Shown: in pieces, positions 1 to 8,203 of the stretch | How positions within the stretch are numbered: position 1 is the stretch's first letter | Layout: each line of letters begins with the position of its first letter | Source: Nonomuraea pusilla | GTDB taxonomy: Bacteria; Actinomycetota; Actinomycetes; Streptosporangiales; Streptosporangiaceae | Direction of reading: 5' to 3' | NCBI RefSeq assembly: GCF_900109355.1 | Contig: NZ_FOBF01000028.1 | Coordinates: forward strand, 26,647 to 90,646 | Length of the DNA stretch: 64,000 nt | Position numbers and translations under genes: made by a program | The notes under the pieces: model-generated | The model's database searches: none | What the model saw: only the letters and a program-made list of their open reading frames with translations | What the model was told of the DNA's origin: nothing

Positions 1-427
1 CCCGCAGCAGGCAGTCGGCGAACGTGACGTGCCGGAGGGTCGCCGTGCGCAGGTTGACCGAGTCGAACTTGCAGCGGTGGAAGAGCGTGCGGTGCAGCTG
101 GGCGCCGTAGAGCTGCGCGCCGGCGAGGACGCTGTCGCGGACCTCGCCGTCCAGCCAGGTGGTCTCCGCGAGGCTGCTGCCGACGACGCGGACGGCGTGC
201 AGCCACACGTCGTCGAAGCGGGAGCGCTGGTAGCGGCCGCCGGCGAAGGTGACCGAGGAGAAGGCGGACTCGCCGAAGCGGGAGCCGCGGGCGTCGGCGT
301 CCTCGAACGTGCCGCCGTCGAAGTGGACCCACTCGTGGTCGCCCTCCCGGTCGAGCTCGCCGTCGAACGGCTTGAGGCGGGCCGCGTACGGGAGTGCGGT
401 GAGGTCACGGGGCGCTCGGGCCGGCAT
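1..427 (-). CDS. Pentapeptide-repeat protein (3' end beyond window)
   Basis: The minus-strand frame is open from an ATG at 427 to the window edge, giving the first 142 residues. After a short N-terminal segment the sequence repeats every five residues with a leucine or phenylalanine in the centre (for example SVLAGAQLYGAQL, then FDSVNLRTATLRHVTFADC), the pattern of pentapeptide-repeat right-handed beta helices. These proteins are usually cytoplasmic; some bind or mimic DNA, and most have no known role. A GGAAGGAC ribosome-binding site lies just upstream of the ATG. The C-terminus is missing, so the total length cannot be judged. Confidence 0.85.
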   Translation of the reverse strand, partial: MPARAPRDLTALPYAARLKPFDGELDREGDHEWVHFDGGTFEDADARGSRFGESAFSSVTFAGGRYQRSRFDDVWLHAVRVVGSSLAETTWLDGEVRDSVLAGAQLYGAQLHRTLFHRCKFDSVNLRTATLRHVTFADCLLR

Positions 428-639
428 CGGCGTCCTTCCGACGGAGGTCTCATGGCGTGCGGACCTCACCGGGGGAGCCCCGGCCGGGCCCGCAGGGGTG
501 AGGAGAGGCACCTCATGCTTACCGCCGCCGGCCCGCTTCCGCCTAATCGGCGCACGACCGCCGCGCCGCTCTGGGCAAGGGCGGCTCCCACGCCCGATGG
601 TGGAGGGGACGAAGCGGAGCCACGGTCAGGAGGACCTTC

Positions 640-1524
640 ATGACGCTGAGGACCGGACGTGCCGCCGCCCTGCTGGCCGTCCTGGCCGTCCTGGGCGCGG
701 CGGCGGGCTGCGGCGGCGCCCCTAGCGGGGGCACGGCGACGGCCACCGGCACGGCGACGGCCACCCGCCCCACCGGGGGAACGCCCTCCGGCACGCCGCC
801 GTCCGCGTCCCCGGGCGCGCGGTCCCCGGCCGCACCGTCTCCGACGGGTTCCCCGGCCGTGAGCCCCGGGCGGCCCTCGGGGACGCCCGTCCCGGGCGGG
901 GGCGACCGGCTGGTGGCCGGCCGCTACCAGCCGCTGTGGCCGTTCTCCACGCCGGACGAGGCCCGCGCCTGGCAGCGCGCGTACCGGTCGGGCGGCCACC
1001 AGCCGTGGCACCTCGACCCGGCCGCCACCGCCCTCCGCTTCACCAGCGACCACCTGGGCTTCCGCGACCTCGACCGCGCCGTCAGCACCCGGGTCGAGGG
1101 CGACCACGCCCGCGTCCACGTCGGGCAGGACACCCAGGAGGGCCGGCTGGTCGCCGCCGTCGTCCACCTCGTCAGGTACGGCTCCGGCGACGACGCCCCC
1201 TGGGAGGTCGTGGGCACCGACGACACCACGCTCACCCTGACCGTCCCGCGCTACGGCGCGGCGGTGCGCTCGCCGGTGAAGGTGGGCGGCCGGATCACCG
1301 GCGTGGACGAGAGCATCAGGGTCGAGGTCAGGCGGCCCGGCTCGGCGGCCCCGGCCGGCGAGCGCTGCTGCCTGCCCGCAGGCGGCGAGCGCGAGCCGTG
1401 GTCCACGTCGGTGACGTTCCGCGCCGTCCCCGGCACCACCGTCACCGTCGTCGCCTCCACGGGCGGGCACGTCGCGGACGTCGAACGCTTCGCCGTCACC
1501 GGCGTCACCGTGGCGGGCCCCTGA
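640..1524 (+). CDS. Secreted lipoprotein with a C-terminal Gmad2-like domain
   Basis: 294 residues. The N-terminus is a lipoprotein signal: hydrophobic stretch LLAVLAVLGAAAGC with the lipobox cysteine near residue 24. A Thr/Pro/Ser/Gly-rich linker follows to about residue 85, as in exported actinobacterial proteins that span the wall. The folded part holds a region beginning RSPVKVGGRI and ending at VTGVTV, resembling the Gmad2 immunoglobulin-like domain (SP..V.G pattern) of spore-germination and surface proteins. The start follows an AGGAGG site. No enzymatic motif is visible. The family assignment of the C-terminal domain is moderate; the lipoprotein call is firm. Confidence 0.8.
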   Translation: MTLRTGRAAALLAVLAVLGAAAGCGGAPSGGTATATGTATATRPTGGTPSGTPPSASPGARSPAAPSPTGSPAVSPGRPSGTPVPGGGDRLVAGRYQPLWPFSTPDEARAWQRAYRSGGHQPWHLDPAATALRFTSDHLGFRDLDRAVSTRVEGDHARVHVGQDTQEGRLVAAVVHLVRYGSGDDAPWEVVGTDDTTLTLTVPRYGAAVRSPVKVGGRITGVDESIRVEVRRPGSAAPAGERCCLPAGGEREPWSTSVTFRAVPGTTVTVVASTGGHVADVERFAVTGVTVAGP

Positions 1525-1588
1525 ACCTCCGGCTCCTGGCATGCGGGCCGGGCGACAGGGCAGGCGCCTCCCGGGGAGAGGGGGCCGG

Positions 1589-1780
1589 ATGATCGGCAGG
1601 CTGGCCCAGCTGCGCGGGTTCGGGCGCGAGGCGGTCGGCACGTACACGAGGAACGGGCTGCTCAGCCCCGAACGCCCCGCCGTGCCGGCCCGCGTGGTCG
1701 AGGCGTACCGCGACGTGGTGTTCGTGGAGGAGGTGCCCCGCAACCAGACCGGCAAGGTGGACCGCTCCCGCCTGCCCTGA
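1589..1780 (+). pseudogene. C-terminal remnant of an AMP-forming acyl/aryl-CoA ligase
   Basis: A 63-residue frame whose last 25 residues, YRDVVFVEEVPRNQTGKVD plus a short tail, match the end of adenylate-forming ligases, including the A10 motif (PRNxTGKV) with its catalytic lysine. The remaining roughly 450 residues of such an enzyme, including the adenylate-binding core, are absent: the sequence upstream is the unrelated lipoprotein gene. It is therefore best read as a truncated relic, although an ATG with a purine-rich upstream stretch means it could still be translated. Confidence 0.6.
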
Positions 1781-1810
1781 CCTCCGCGAGCCGCCGGGCA
1801 GGGGCGGGCG

Positions 1811-2197
1811 TCAGGCGTGGTGGGCCGGGCGCCAGGCGAACCAGTCGATGCGCAGCCGCTCGTACCGCTGCGGATCGACCTTGACCGGCAGCACCGTGCC
1901 CGTCGCGACGACGCCCATCGGGATGCGCGGCAGCGACTGCCGGTGCGTCACCCGGTACGTCTCGCCGCTCGGGAGCCGTACCTGCAGCACGAAGCTCACC
2001 ACCGGCCGGTGGTTGACCGACATGCCGGTGTCGGCCATCGACTCGACGACCGCCTGCGCGGGCAGGCCGGTGGCCAGCAGCCGCCGCCCGTTGCGGGCCA
2101 CGACCAGGAACGGCAGCCACACACCCACGCTGATCAGCAACGTACAGCTGACGATCACCAACGTCATCAGGCTCGCCACTCCCACTCCCACTCCCAC
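1811..2197 (-). CDS. Small membrane protein, DUF3592-like
   Basis: 128 residues when started at the GTG at 2197; the first codons are GTG-GGA repeats, so in-frame GTGs or the ATG at 2167 are also possible starts. One hydrophobic helix (about residues 10-32, LMTLVIVSCTLLISVGVWLPFLVV) is followed by a soluble beta-rich domain with AQAVVES, VVSFVLQVRLPSG and a late VKVDPQRYERLRIDW segment, the arrangement of DUF3592-type membrane proteins (a transmembrane helix then a small OB-like domain that ends in VxVDPxxP/R). No function is known. It is divergent from the kinase gene at 2383. Confidence 0.65.
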   Translation of the reverse strand: MGVGVGVASLMTLVIVSCTLLISVGVWLPFLVVARNGRRLLATGLPAQAVVESMADTGMSVNHRPVVSFVLQVRLPSGETYRVTHRQSLPRIPMGVVATGTVLPVKVDPQRYERLRIDWFAWRPAHHA

Positions 2198-2382
2198 CTC
2201 TGCCCCGCCTCACGGGCGGCGGCCTTTCGAAGATCTCTGGACCTGGTTCTATCCACGGCGCATTGCACCCGGCTTGACCGCCGGTTGCACGCGTCACCGC
2301 CGCCTTCAGGGGAGGAATCGGGGCGCATACGTCGAAAGGTGACCATTGCATGAGGTGTCGATGATCGGGTAGGCCTGCTGCC

Positions 2383-3945
2383 ATGTCGGGTGAGCGGTGT
2401 GAGGGATGGTTACTGGCCGGACGGTACCGGCTCCTGGGTGAGCTGGGCCGGGGCGGCATGGGCACGGTGTGGCGCGCCCACGACGAGCTGCTCGACCGCG
2501 AGGTCGCGGTCAAGGAGGTCGCCCTCGCGGGACCGCCCGGCCCGGCGCGCGAACTCGCCGTCGAACGCACCATGCGCGAGGCCCGCCTGGCCGCCCGGCT
2601 CTCACACCCGCACATCGCCGCCGTCTACGACGTCGTCCTGGCAGACGACCGCCCGTGGATCGTGCTCCAGCTCGTCCGCTCCCGCAGTCTCGCCCAGGTG
2701 ATCGCCGAGCGGGGGCCGCTGCCCGTCCCCGACGTCGCCAGGATCGGCCTCCAGCTCCTCGGCGCGCTGGAGGCCGCCCACGAGGCAGGCGTCATGCACC
2801 GCGACATCAAGCCCGCCAACATCCTGTTCGGCCCCGGCGGCCACGCCTTCCTCACCGACTTCGGCCTGGCCAGCACGCTGGACGAGGAGTCGTCGCTGAC
2901 CGAGGCCGGTATCGTCGTCGGCACCCCCGCCTACATCGCCCCGGAACGGGCGGGCGGGGGCAGGTCCGTCCCGGCGTCGGACCTGTGGTCGCTCGGCGTC
3001 ACCCTGTACACCGCCGTCGAGGGCCGCACCCCTTTCGGTGACAACGGCGGCAGACTGGCGACGATCAGCGCCGTCCTGACGGCGGACCCCGCGCCGTTCT
3101 GCCGGGCCGGGCTGCTGACGCCGCTGATCGGCGCCCTGCTCGTGAAGGATCCGTCGGAGCGGGTGGACGCCGTCCGGGCCCGTGACGAGCTGCGCCGCCT
3201 CGTCGCCCGCTACGACGGGAACCTCCCGGCCGCGCTGCCGGGCGGGGAGGAGGGCGGGCGACCGGCCAGGCCGGGCCGCTCCTGGGGGGCGGTGACCAGT
3301 CCCGTCGCCGGCCGCCTGCGCGCGAGGACCCGCCGCCGCCTCAGCCCGGACGCGCCCGCACCCCGCGGCCTCCGTGTCGCCCTTGGTGGCGCCGCCGGCG
3401 ATGGCGCGCACGGGGACGGCGGCACGCTCGGCGACGGTGACGGCTTCGTGCCCGTGGCGCTGGGCGCGCCGACCCGGCGCCCGCTGGGGAGCCTGGGAGG
3501 CGCGGACGCGTCGGCGGCGCGGCCGGGCGCGGCCGTCGCGGCGCTGCGTGCCCGCTGGCGCGAGGCGACCGCCGTGACGGCGCTCGTCGTCAGCGCCGTG
3601 GCCACGACCACCTGGTGGAACGCCGCCCCGGAGCAGCCGCACCGCATCGTGCTCTCCGACCCCGCCCCGCGCACCCCGGAGCAGTCGAACGGCGCCATGG
3701 TCGCCCGTCCCATGTCGAACCACCGTTCCGGGCCGCCGCAGGGACACCGCCGGCGGGACGACACCGGCACCACGCCGCCCGCGACGCCACGGAAGACCGC
3801 CACCCCCTCCCTCCAGCAGCAGGGGACGACCCGCGGCGGGGGCCCGCCTCCGGCGGCCGCCTCGGCGGCGGCGTCCAGGGGCAAGTCGGCCGAGCACCGC
3901 CCGGCGAACCGCGGCAGGGGCCAGGGGAAGCCATCCAAGCACTGA
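2383..3945 (+). CDS. Membrane-anchored Ser/Thr protein kinase (Hanks type)
   Basis: 520 residues. The N-terminal 275 residues form a complete kinase domain: glycine loop LGRGGMGTV (21-29), ATP-anchoring Lys44 in AVKEV, catalytic HRDIKPAN (His139, Asp141), DFG at 159-161 and the activation-segment end GTPAYIAPE. A long Pro/Gly/Arg-rich linker is followed by a single transmembrane helix near residues 394-412 (TAVTALVVSAVATTTWW) and a disordered basic extracellular tail; there are no PASTA repeats. It should phosphorylate cytoplasmic proteins on Ser/Thr in response to an unknown outside cue. No strong ribosome-binding site precedes the ATG. Confidence 0.93.
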   Translation: MSGERCEGWLLAGRYRLLGELGRGGMGTVWRAHDELLDREVAVKEVALAGPPGPARELAVERTMREARLAARLSHPHIAAVYDVVLADDRPWIVLQLVRSRSLAQVIAERGPLPVPDVARIGLQLLGALEAAHEAGVMHRDIKPANILFGPGGHAFLTDFGLASTLDEESSLTEAGIVVGTPAYIAPERAGGGRSVPASDLWSLGVTLYTAVEGRTPFGDNGGRLATISAVLTADPAPFCRAGLLTPLIGALLVKDPSERVDAVRARDELRRLVARYDGNLPAALPGGEEGGRPARPGRSWGAVTSPVAGRLRARTRRRLSPDAPAPRGLRVALGGAAGDGAHGDGGTLGDGDGFVPVALGAPTRRPLGSLGGADASAARPGAAVAALRARWREATAVTALVVSAVATTTWWNAAPEQPHRIVLSDPAPRTPEQSNGAMVARPMSNHRSGPPQGHRRRDDTGTTPPATPRKTATPSLQQQGTTRGGGPPPAAASAAASRGKSAEHRPANRGRGQGKPSKH

Positions 3946-3976
3946 GCCCAGGGGCCGGCGCCGGCCCCCTGGGCTC
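3944..3976. terminator. Bidirectional hairpin terminator
   Basis: GAGCCCAGGGGCCGGC pairs with the directly following GCCGGCCCCCTGGGCTC (one bulged C). It overlaps the kinase stop codon and lies between two convergent genes. There is no U-tract, as is usual for actinobacterial hairpin terminators. Confidence 0.7.
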
Positions 3977-3995
3977 CTGAGTGGTGCGGAGGCGG

Positions 3996-4265
3996 TCAGG
4001 CCAGGGCGAGGAAGAGCTTCTCCAGTTCGGAGACGCTCATCGGGGGCTGCTCGCCGCGGTCCTGGGCGGTCTGGCAGTGGCGCAGGCCGCTTGCGACGAT
4101 CTTGAACCCGGCCCGGTCGAGTGCCTTGGAGACGGCGGCCAGCTGGGTGAGCACCTTCGTGCAGTCCTCTCCCGCCTCGATCATCGCGATCACCCCGGCG
4201 AGCTGGCCCTGGGCCCGCTTGAGCCGGGTCAGCGCGTCACCGACCATGCCCTCGTTCAGTTCCAT
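3996..4265 (-). CDS. CsoR/RcnR-family repressor, CstR-like Cys pair
   Basis: 89 residues, full length for the DUF156 (CsoR/RcnR/CstR) all-helical, DNA-binding tetramers. The helix-1 motif RLKRAQGQLAGVIAMIE is typical. Copper-sensing CsoR uses Cys-His-Cys with spacings of 25 and 4; here Cys35 and Cys64 keep the 29-residue spacing, but the position of the histidine is Gly60 (a His lies at 63, just before Cys64). A Cys pair without that His is the signature of CstR-type persulfide sensors, so sulfide/persulfide sensing is at least as likely as Cu(I). It sits alone; no sulfurtransferase or copper exporter adjoins it, though a cupredoxin lies at 25.2 kb. It likely represses itself through the operator directly upstream. 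Confidence 0.9.
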   Translation of the reverse strand: MELNEGMVGDALTRLKRAQGQLAGVIAMIEAGEDCTKVLTQLAAVSKALDRAGFKIVASGLRHCQTAQDRGEQPPMSVSELEKLFLALA

Positions 4266-4271
4266 GCTCCG

Positions 4272-4289
4272 ACTATACCCCCGAGGGTA
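4272..4289 (-). promoter_or_regulatory. CsoR-type operator overlapping a leaderless promoter
   Basis: TACCC-CCGA-GGGTA (4276-4289) is the inverted repeat used by CsoR-family proteins. On the minus strand TATAGT (4277-4272) makes a good -10 box that partly overlaps the operator and ends six bases before the ATG at 4265, so transcription would begin at the start codon. A TTGCCG further upstream is a possible -35 with a 19-bp spacer. Confidence 0.7.
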
Positions 4290-4354
4290 AGGAGCGCGGC
4301 AAACGCCGAGACCAGGGCGGACTGCACCGGCGCGGGCGGGAGGCGCCCGGTCGC

Positions 4355-5041
4355 TCAGCGGGTCCACCTGCCGACCCGTACGGGTACGCCGGGGGAGGCG
4401 TGCAGCACCGGGGCGCGGTCCGGCGCGGGCAGGCCGGCGAGCCGGACCAGGTCCTGGTCCAGGTGCAGGAGCCGGGCCTGGCGCAGCGGCCAGGGCGGGT
4501 GTTCGACCTCGGCCGCCGCGAGCCGTCCCGCCACCACCGTGAACAGCCGGAAGCGGGCGGTCAGGAAGTGCGCCAGCTCGTCGCGTTCGCCCTCCGTGAG
4601 CGGCCGTCCGACCTCCACCTCGGCGTCGCAGCGCCCGGCGGGTCCGGCCGCGCCGGTGGGGCGGTGGCGGCGGCCGCGGTAGCGCACGAGGCGCCCGGCC
4701 GCGCGCACCTCCATGTCCGACCAGTGGTACGGCAGCCCGTACCCCACCCGGCCGGCGAGCACGGCGGCCAGGCGGCCGGCGTCCAGCGACAGGAACCACA
4801 GGCCGGTGCGCCCGGGCCCGTCCCGCACGTACGTGCGCAGATTGGTCTCGGGGAAGCGCGACAGCCACGGCAGGGCGGGCGTGCCGGGCGGCCGCACGCC
4901 CTCCATGAGGAAGGGCGTCAGCCCGACCCAGGCGTCGCCGTCGAACGTCTCGGGCTCCAGGCCGCCGGGCAGCAGCGGACGCACCGCCCCGGGAGGGTAC
5001 CGCCAGTGGACGAACGTCATCCGTGACCAGCGATGGTGCAT
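4355..5041 (-). CDS. DUF2071 (YqjF-like) protein
   Basis: 228 residues from the ATG at 5041. The family landmarks are visible in order: SRMTFVHWRYPPGAVRPLLP, DAWVGLTPFLMEGV, the FPETNLRTYVRDG segment, GLWFLSLDA and LPYHWSDM. DUF2071 proteins fold like acetoacetate decarboxylase but have no established reaction. The frame remains open upstream to 5260, but family similarity starts at this ATG; there is no convincing ribosome-binding site, so the start is uncertain by a codon or so (GTG immediately precedes the ATG). It is in the same direction as the CsoR-like gene, 89 bp away, and is probably separately transcribed. Confidence 0.82.
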   Translation of the reverse strand: MHHRWSRMTFVHWRYPPGAVRPLLPGGLEPETFDGDAWVGLTPFLMEGVRPPGTPALPWLSRFPETNLRTYVRDGPGRTGLWFLSLDAGRLAAVLAGRVGYGLPYHWSDMEVRAAGRLVRYRGRRHRPTGAAGPAGRCDAEVEVGRPLTEGERDELAHFLTARFRLFTVVAGRLAAAEVEHPPWPLRQARLLHLDQDLVRLAGLPAPDRAPVLHASPGVPVRVGRWTR

Positions 5042-5258
5042 CACCGGCCGGGAGACGCGCGGCGACGGCGGCGGCCTCACCGGCGCGCCCCCGCCGCTGG
5101 ACGGACGGGCATGGCCACCCGCTACCCCCGCTTCCGCCCGGCAATCGCCCCGCGAGCGCTGGCGAAAGCACCGGTGAACGCCCCGACTTGGTAAGGACGG
5201 GCGTGACCGGCGGCCGCCCGGGTAGTCACGGGCCGTAGCTCGACAGGGGGGAAGGACC

Positions 5259-5843
5259 ATGGCACGTCAGAAGACCATGCCGGAGACGATGGAAGAGAGC
5301 GACGTCATCGACCTGCTGCTGGCGCAGCACGCGATGATCACAGACCTGTTCGACGAGGTCGAGCAGGCGCCGCGGGACCGGCGCGCCGAGGCGTTCACCC
5401 GGCTGGTGCGGCTGCTGGCCGTGCACGAGACGGCCGAGGAGGAGATCGTCCACCCGTACGCGCGCAGGAAGCTGGAGGGCGGCGAGGGGATCGTCGCGGA
5501 CCGGCTGGAGGAGGAGCACCAGGCCAAGGAGCTGCTGCAGCAGATGGACGAGGCGGGCGTGGAGGCCCCCGACTTCCTCGCCAACCTCACGCTGCTGCGC
5601 GGCGCCGTGGAGGCGCACGCCCGCAGCGAGGAGCGGTACGAGTTCACCAAGCTGCGCGCCCAGACCAGCGCGGCGGAGCGCAGGGCGCTGTCGGTGGGCG
5701 TGAAGGCGGCCGAGGCGCTGGCGCCGACGCACCCGCACCCCGGCACCGAGTCGGCCACGAAGAACGTGCTCGTGGGCACGCCGGTCGCGATGATGGACCG
5801 CGTCCGCGACGTCATCAGGAAGACCATGGGCAAGGAGCACTGA
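5259..5843 (+). CDS. Hemerythrin-domain protein
   Basis: 194 residues. The N-terminal 140 residues form an HHE four-helix bundle with the expected di-iron ligands: LLAQHAMI, HETAEEEIVHPY, EEEHQAKELL and VEAHARSEERYEF. Such proteins bind O2, NO or act as iron/redox sensors. The last 50 residues (from about TSAAERRAL) form an extra helical tail ending in a basic segment. It is the first of three hemerythrin modules in this window, the others being the P-type ATPase tail at 10.2-10.6 kb and the gene at 46251. Ribosome-binding site GGGGGAAGGA precedes the ATG. Confidence 0.9.
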   Translation: MARQKTMPETMEESDVIDLLLAQHAMITDLFDEVEQAPRDRRAEAFTRLVRLLAVHETAEEEIVHPYARRKLEGGEGIVADRLEEEHQAKELLQQMDEAGVEAPDFLANLTLLRGAVEAHARSEERYEFTKLRAQTSAAERRALSVGVKAAEALAPTHPHPGTESATKNVLVGTPVAMMDRVRDVIRKTMGKEH

Positions 5844-5875
5844 CGACCGGGCCGGCGTCCCCCCGCGCCGCCGCA

Positions 5876-5926
5876 CCCTCGACACCCTCGACGACGCCCT
5901 CGACGACGCCCTCGACGACGCCCTCG
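5876..5926. repeat. 12-bp tandem repeat
   Basis: Three head-to-tail copies of CCCTCGACGACG (5885-5920) plus a fourth half copy and a degenerate leading copy, in the gap between the hemerythrin and ftsH genes. It is likely a slippage-prone spacer; no coding role is evident. Confidence 0.9.
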
Positions 5927-5955
5927 CGCGGCTTCGCGGGGGGACGGCGTCCGGA

Positions 5956-5969
5956 GGGCCGAAGGACCC
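5956..5969. promoter_or_regulatory. DosR/DevR-like box upstream of ftsH
   Basis: GGGCCGAAGGACCC (GGGTCCTTCGGCCC on the other strand) fits GGGNC-NWWN-GNCCC. It lies 153 bp before the FtsH start. Confidence 0.55.
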
Positions 5970-6121
5970 GCGCTCGCGAGACCTACGGCCCTGCCGCCGT
6001 GCCCGCGCCACGCGCACCCTTGGAGGCATAGGGGAGTCGTTCATGAGCGCGAGAGGCGGGGGAGCACCGGGCAGCGCGGCCGGAGCCCCGGCCCTCGCGC
6101 GCCGGTCGTTGGAGGAACGCG

Positions 6122-8047
6122 ATGACCACCGAGAGGCCGTGGATCGCCAGGTTCGTACCGTCGCGTCACCCGACCGGAACCGCGAAGCCGGGGCCGGGGA
6201 AGGAGCCGCCCCAGCCGAGCGGCGAGCAGCCGCCGCCCCGCTGGAGCCGCTGGCTGTGGGTGGTCGGCGTGCTGGCCCTGCTGGCGTGGCTGGTCGGGCC
6301 GATGCTGCTGGCGGCGCAGACCCCGGGCAGGACGCCGTACACGGACTTCGTGGCGAAGGTGGACGCCGGCCAGGTCACCGCCGTGACGATCGACGACGGG
6401 GGCGCCGTCTCGGCCACGTTGAAGAGCGGCGACAGGATGCAGACGCAGATCCCGACGGCGCTGAACAACGCGGGGCTGGAGCAGGACCTGCGCGCCCACC
6501 ACGTGGCGATCACCGCGACCTCCTCGTCGGGGTCGCTGACCTCGCTGCTGGTGGCGTTCCTTCCGCTGCTGCTCATCATCGGGCTGTTCTGGTGGATGGG
6601 CCGCAAGGTCGGGGGCGGCCTCATGGCGGGGATGGGCGGGTTCGGCCGCTCCCGAGCCAAGATCATCGAGGCGGAGCGCCCGGCCACCCGCTTCGCCGAC
6701 GTCGCCGGGTACGAGGGCGTCAAGCAGGAGATCGGCGAGGTCGTGGACTTCCTGCGCGACCCGGAACGGTACGCGGCGGCCGGGGCCAAGCCGCCCCGCG
6801 GCGTCATCATGGTCGGCCCTCCCGGCACCGGCAAGACGCTCATCGCGAGGGCGGTCGCCGGTGAGGCCGAGGTGCCGTTCCTGTCGGTGACGGGGTCGGC
6901 GTTCGTCGAGATGTTCGTCGGCGTGGGCGCCTCCCGGGTGCGGGACCTGTTCGAGGAGGCGCGCAGGCGGGCGCCGTCCATCATCTTCATCGACGAGATC
7001 GACGCGATCGGCGGGCGCAGAGGCGCGGTCGTCACCGGCGGCGGCAACGACGAGCGCGAGCAGACCCTGAACCAGCTCCTGGCCGAGATGGACGGGTTCG
7101 ACCAGTCCAGCGGCATCGTCGTGCTGGCCGCGACGAACCGGCCCCAGACGCTCGACCCGGCGCTGCTGCGCCCGGGACGGTTCGACCGCCAGGTAACCGT
7201 GCCGCTGCCGAACCAGGCCGAGCGGACGGCCATCCTGGCCGTCCACGCCTCCGGCAAGCACCTGGCGCCCGAGGTGGACCTCGCCCTGGTGGCCAGGGCC
7301 ACGCCCGGCTTCTCCGGCGCCGACCTGGCCAACCTCGTCAACGAGGCCGCGATCAACGCGGTGCGCGACGACCGCACCACGATCACCGTCGCCGACCTGG
7401 ACGCCGCCCGCGACCGCGTGCTGCTCGGCCGCAGGGACACGACGAACGCGCTGCTGCCGCAGGAACGCCGTTCCGTGGCGGTGCACGAGTCGGGGCACGC
7501 CCTGGTGGCGGCGCTGTGCGAGCACGCCGACCCGGTGGCGAAGGTGACGATCCTGCCGGCGGGGCTGACGCTGGGCGTCACCGAGCAGCTTCCCGAGGCG
7601 GAGCGTCACCTCTACAGCGAGGGCTTCCTGAACGACCTGCTGGCCGTGCGGCTCGGCGGGCGCGCGGCGGAGCTGCTCGTGTTCGGCGAGGGCTCCACCG
7701 GCGCCGCCAACGACCTCGCGGGCGCCACCCAGGTCGCCACCCGCATGGTGCGCGACTTCGGCCTGTCGAGCGAGCTCGGTCCCGTCGGGTACGGCTCGGA
7801 GAGCCTCGACTTCGTCGGCCAGGACGAGGCGTCGCCGCGGCAGCAGTACTCGGAGCACACCCAGCGGCTCATCGACCAGGAGGTGGCCAGGCTGCTGCGG
7901 GCCGCCGAGCAGCGGGCGCTCGGCCTGCTGCGGTCGCACCGCGACGCCCTGGAGCGGCTGGCCGCCCTGCTCGTGGAGCAGGAGACGGTGGACGGGGACG
8001 CCGTCATCAAGGCGCTCGCCGACGAGCACCTCCCCGCGGGCGCCTGA
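6122..8047 (+). CDS. ftsH: ATP-dependent zinc metalloprotease FtsH
   Basis: 641 residues, normal length. Domain order: a cytoplasmic Pro-rich N-terminus, transmembrane helix 1 (about 45-65), a short extracytoplasmic loop, transmembrane helix 2 (about 140-160), AAA+ ATPase with Walker A GPPGTGKT (232-239), Walker B IIFIDEID (Asp291-Glu292) and second region of homology LLRPGRFDRQ, then the peptidase with HESGH (His455, Glu456, His459) and the third zinc ligand Asp531 in AANDLAGAT. It degrades membrane and short-lived cytosolic proteins. The usual HEAGH is HESGH here, a conservative change. Start chosen from GGAGGAACGCG before the ATG. Its neighbours and the upstream DosR-like box suggest a stress-induced, second copy rather than the housekeeping one; this is inference. 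Confidence 0.96.
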   Translation: MTTERPWIARFVPSRHPTGTAKPGPGKEPPQPSGEQPPPRWSRWLWVVGVLALLAWLVGPMLLAAQTPGRTPYTDFVAKVDAGQVTAVTIDDGGAVSATLKSGDRMQTQIPTALNNAGLEQDLRAHHVAITATSSSGSLTSLLVAFLPLLLIIGLFWWMGRKVGGGLMAGMGGFGRSRAKIIEAERPATRFADVAGYEGVKQEIGEVVDFLRDPERYAAAGAKPPRGVIMVGPPGTGKTLIARAVAGEAEVPFLSVTGSAFVEMFVGVGASRVRDLFEEARRRAPSIIFIDEIDAIGGRRGAVVTGGGNDEREQTLNQLLAEMDGFDQSSGIVVLAATNRPQTLDPALLRPGRFDRQVTVPLPNQAERTAILAVHASGKHLAPEVDLALVARATPGFSGADLANLVNEAAINAVRDDRTTITVADLDAARDRVLLGRRDTTNALLPQERRSVAVHESGHALVAALCEHADPVAKVTILPAGLTLGVTEQLPEAERHLYSEGFLNDLLAVRLGGRAAELLVFGEGSTGAANDLAGATQVATRMVRDFGLSSELGPVGYGSESLDFVGQDEASPRQQYSEHTQRLIDQEVARLLRAAEQRALGLLRSHRDALERLAALLVEQETVDGDAVIKALADEHLPAGA

Positions 8048-8154
8048 CCCGGCCGCCCCGGCTCACCCCTGTCGCCCTGCTCACCACCCGGCCGCCACCC
8101 GGTCGCGCGGCCCTCGCCCCGGCGCGGGGGAGGGCCGTGTGGCCGTCCGAGGAC

Positions 8155-8168
8155 GGGCCGAACGGCCC
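8155..8168. promoter_or_regulatory. DosR/DevR-like box upstream of the P1B ATPase
   Basis: GGGCCGAACGGCCC, six-base arms around AA, 35 bp before the ATG at 8204. Fits the same 14-bp palindrome seen before neighbouring genes. Confidence 0.55.
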
Positions 8169-8203
8169 TGTGACCGGGGCGGGAGCCGGGGCAGGGTGGA
8201 GGG

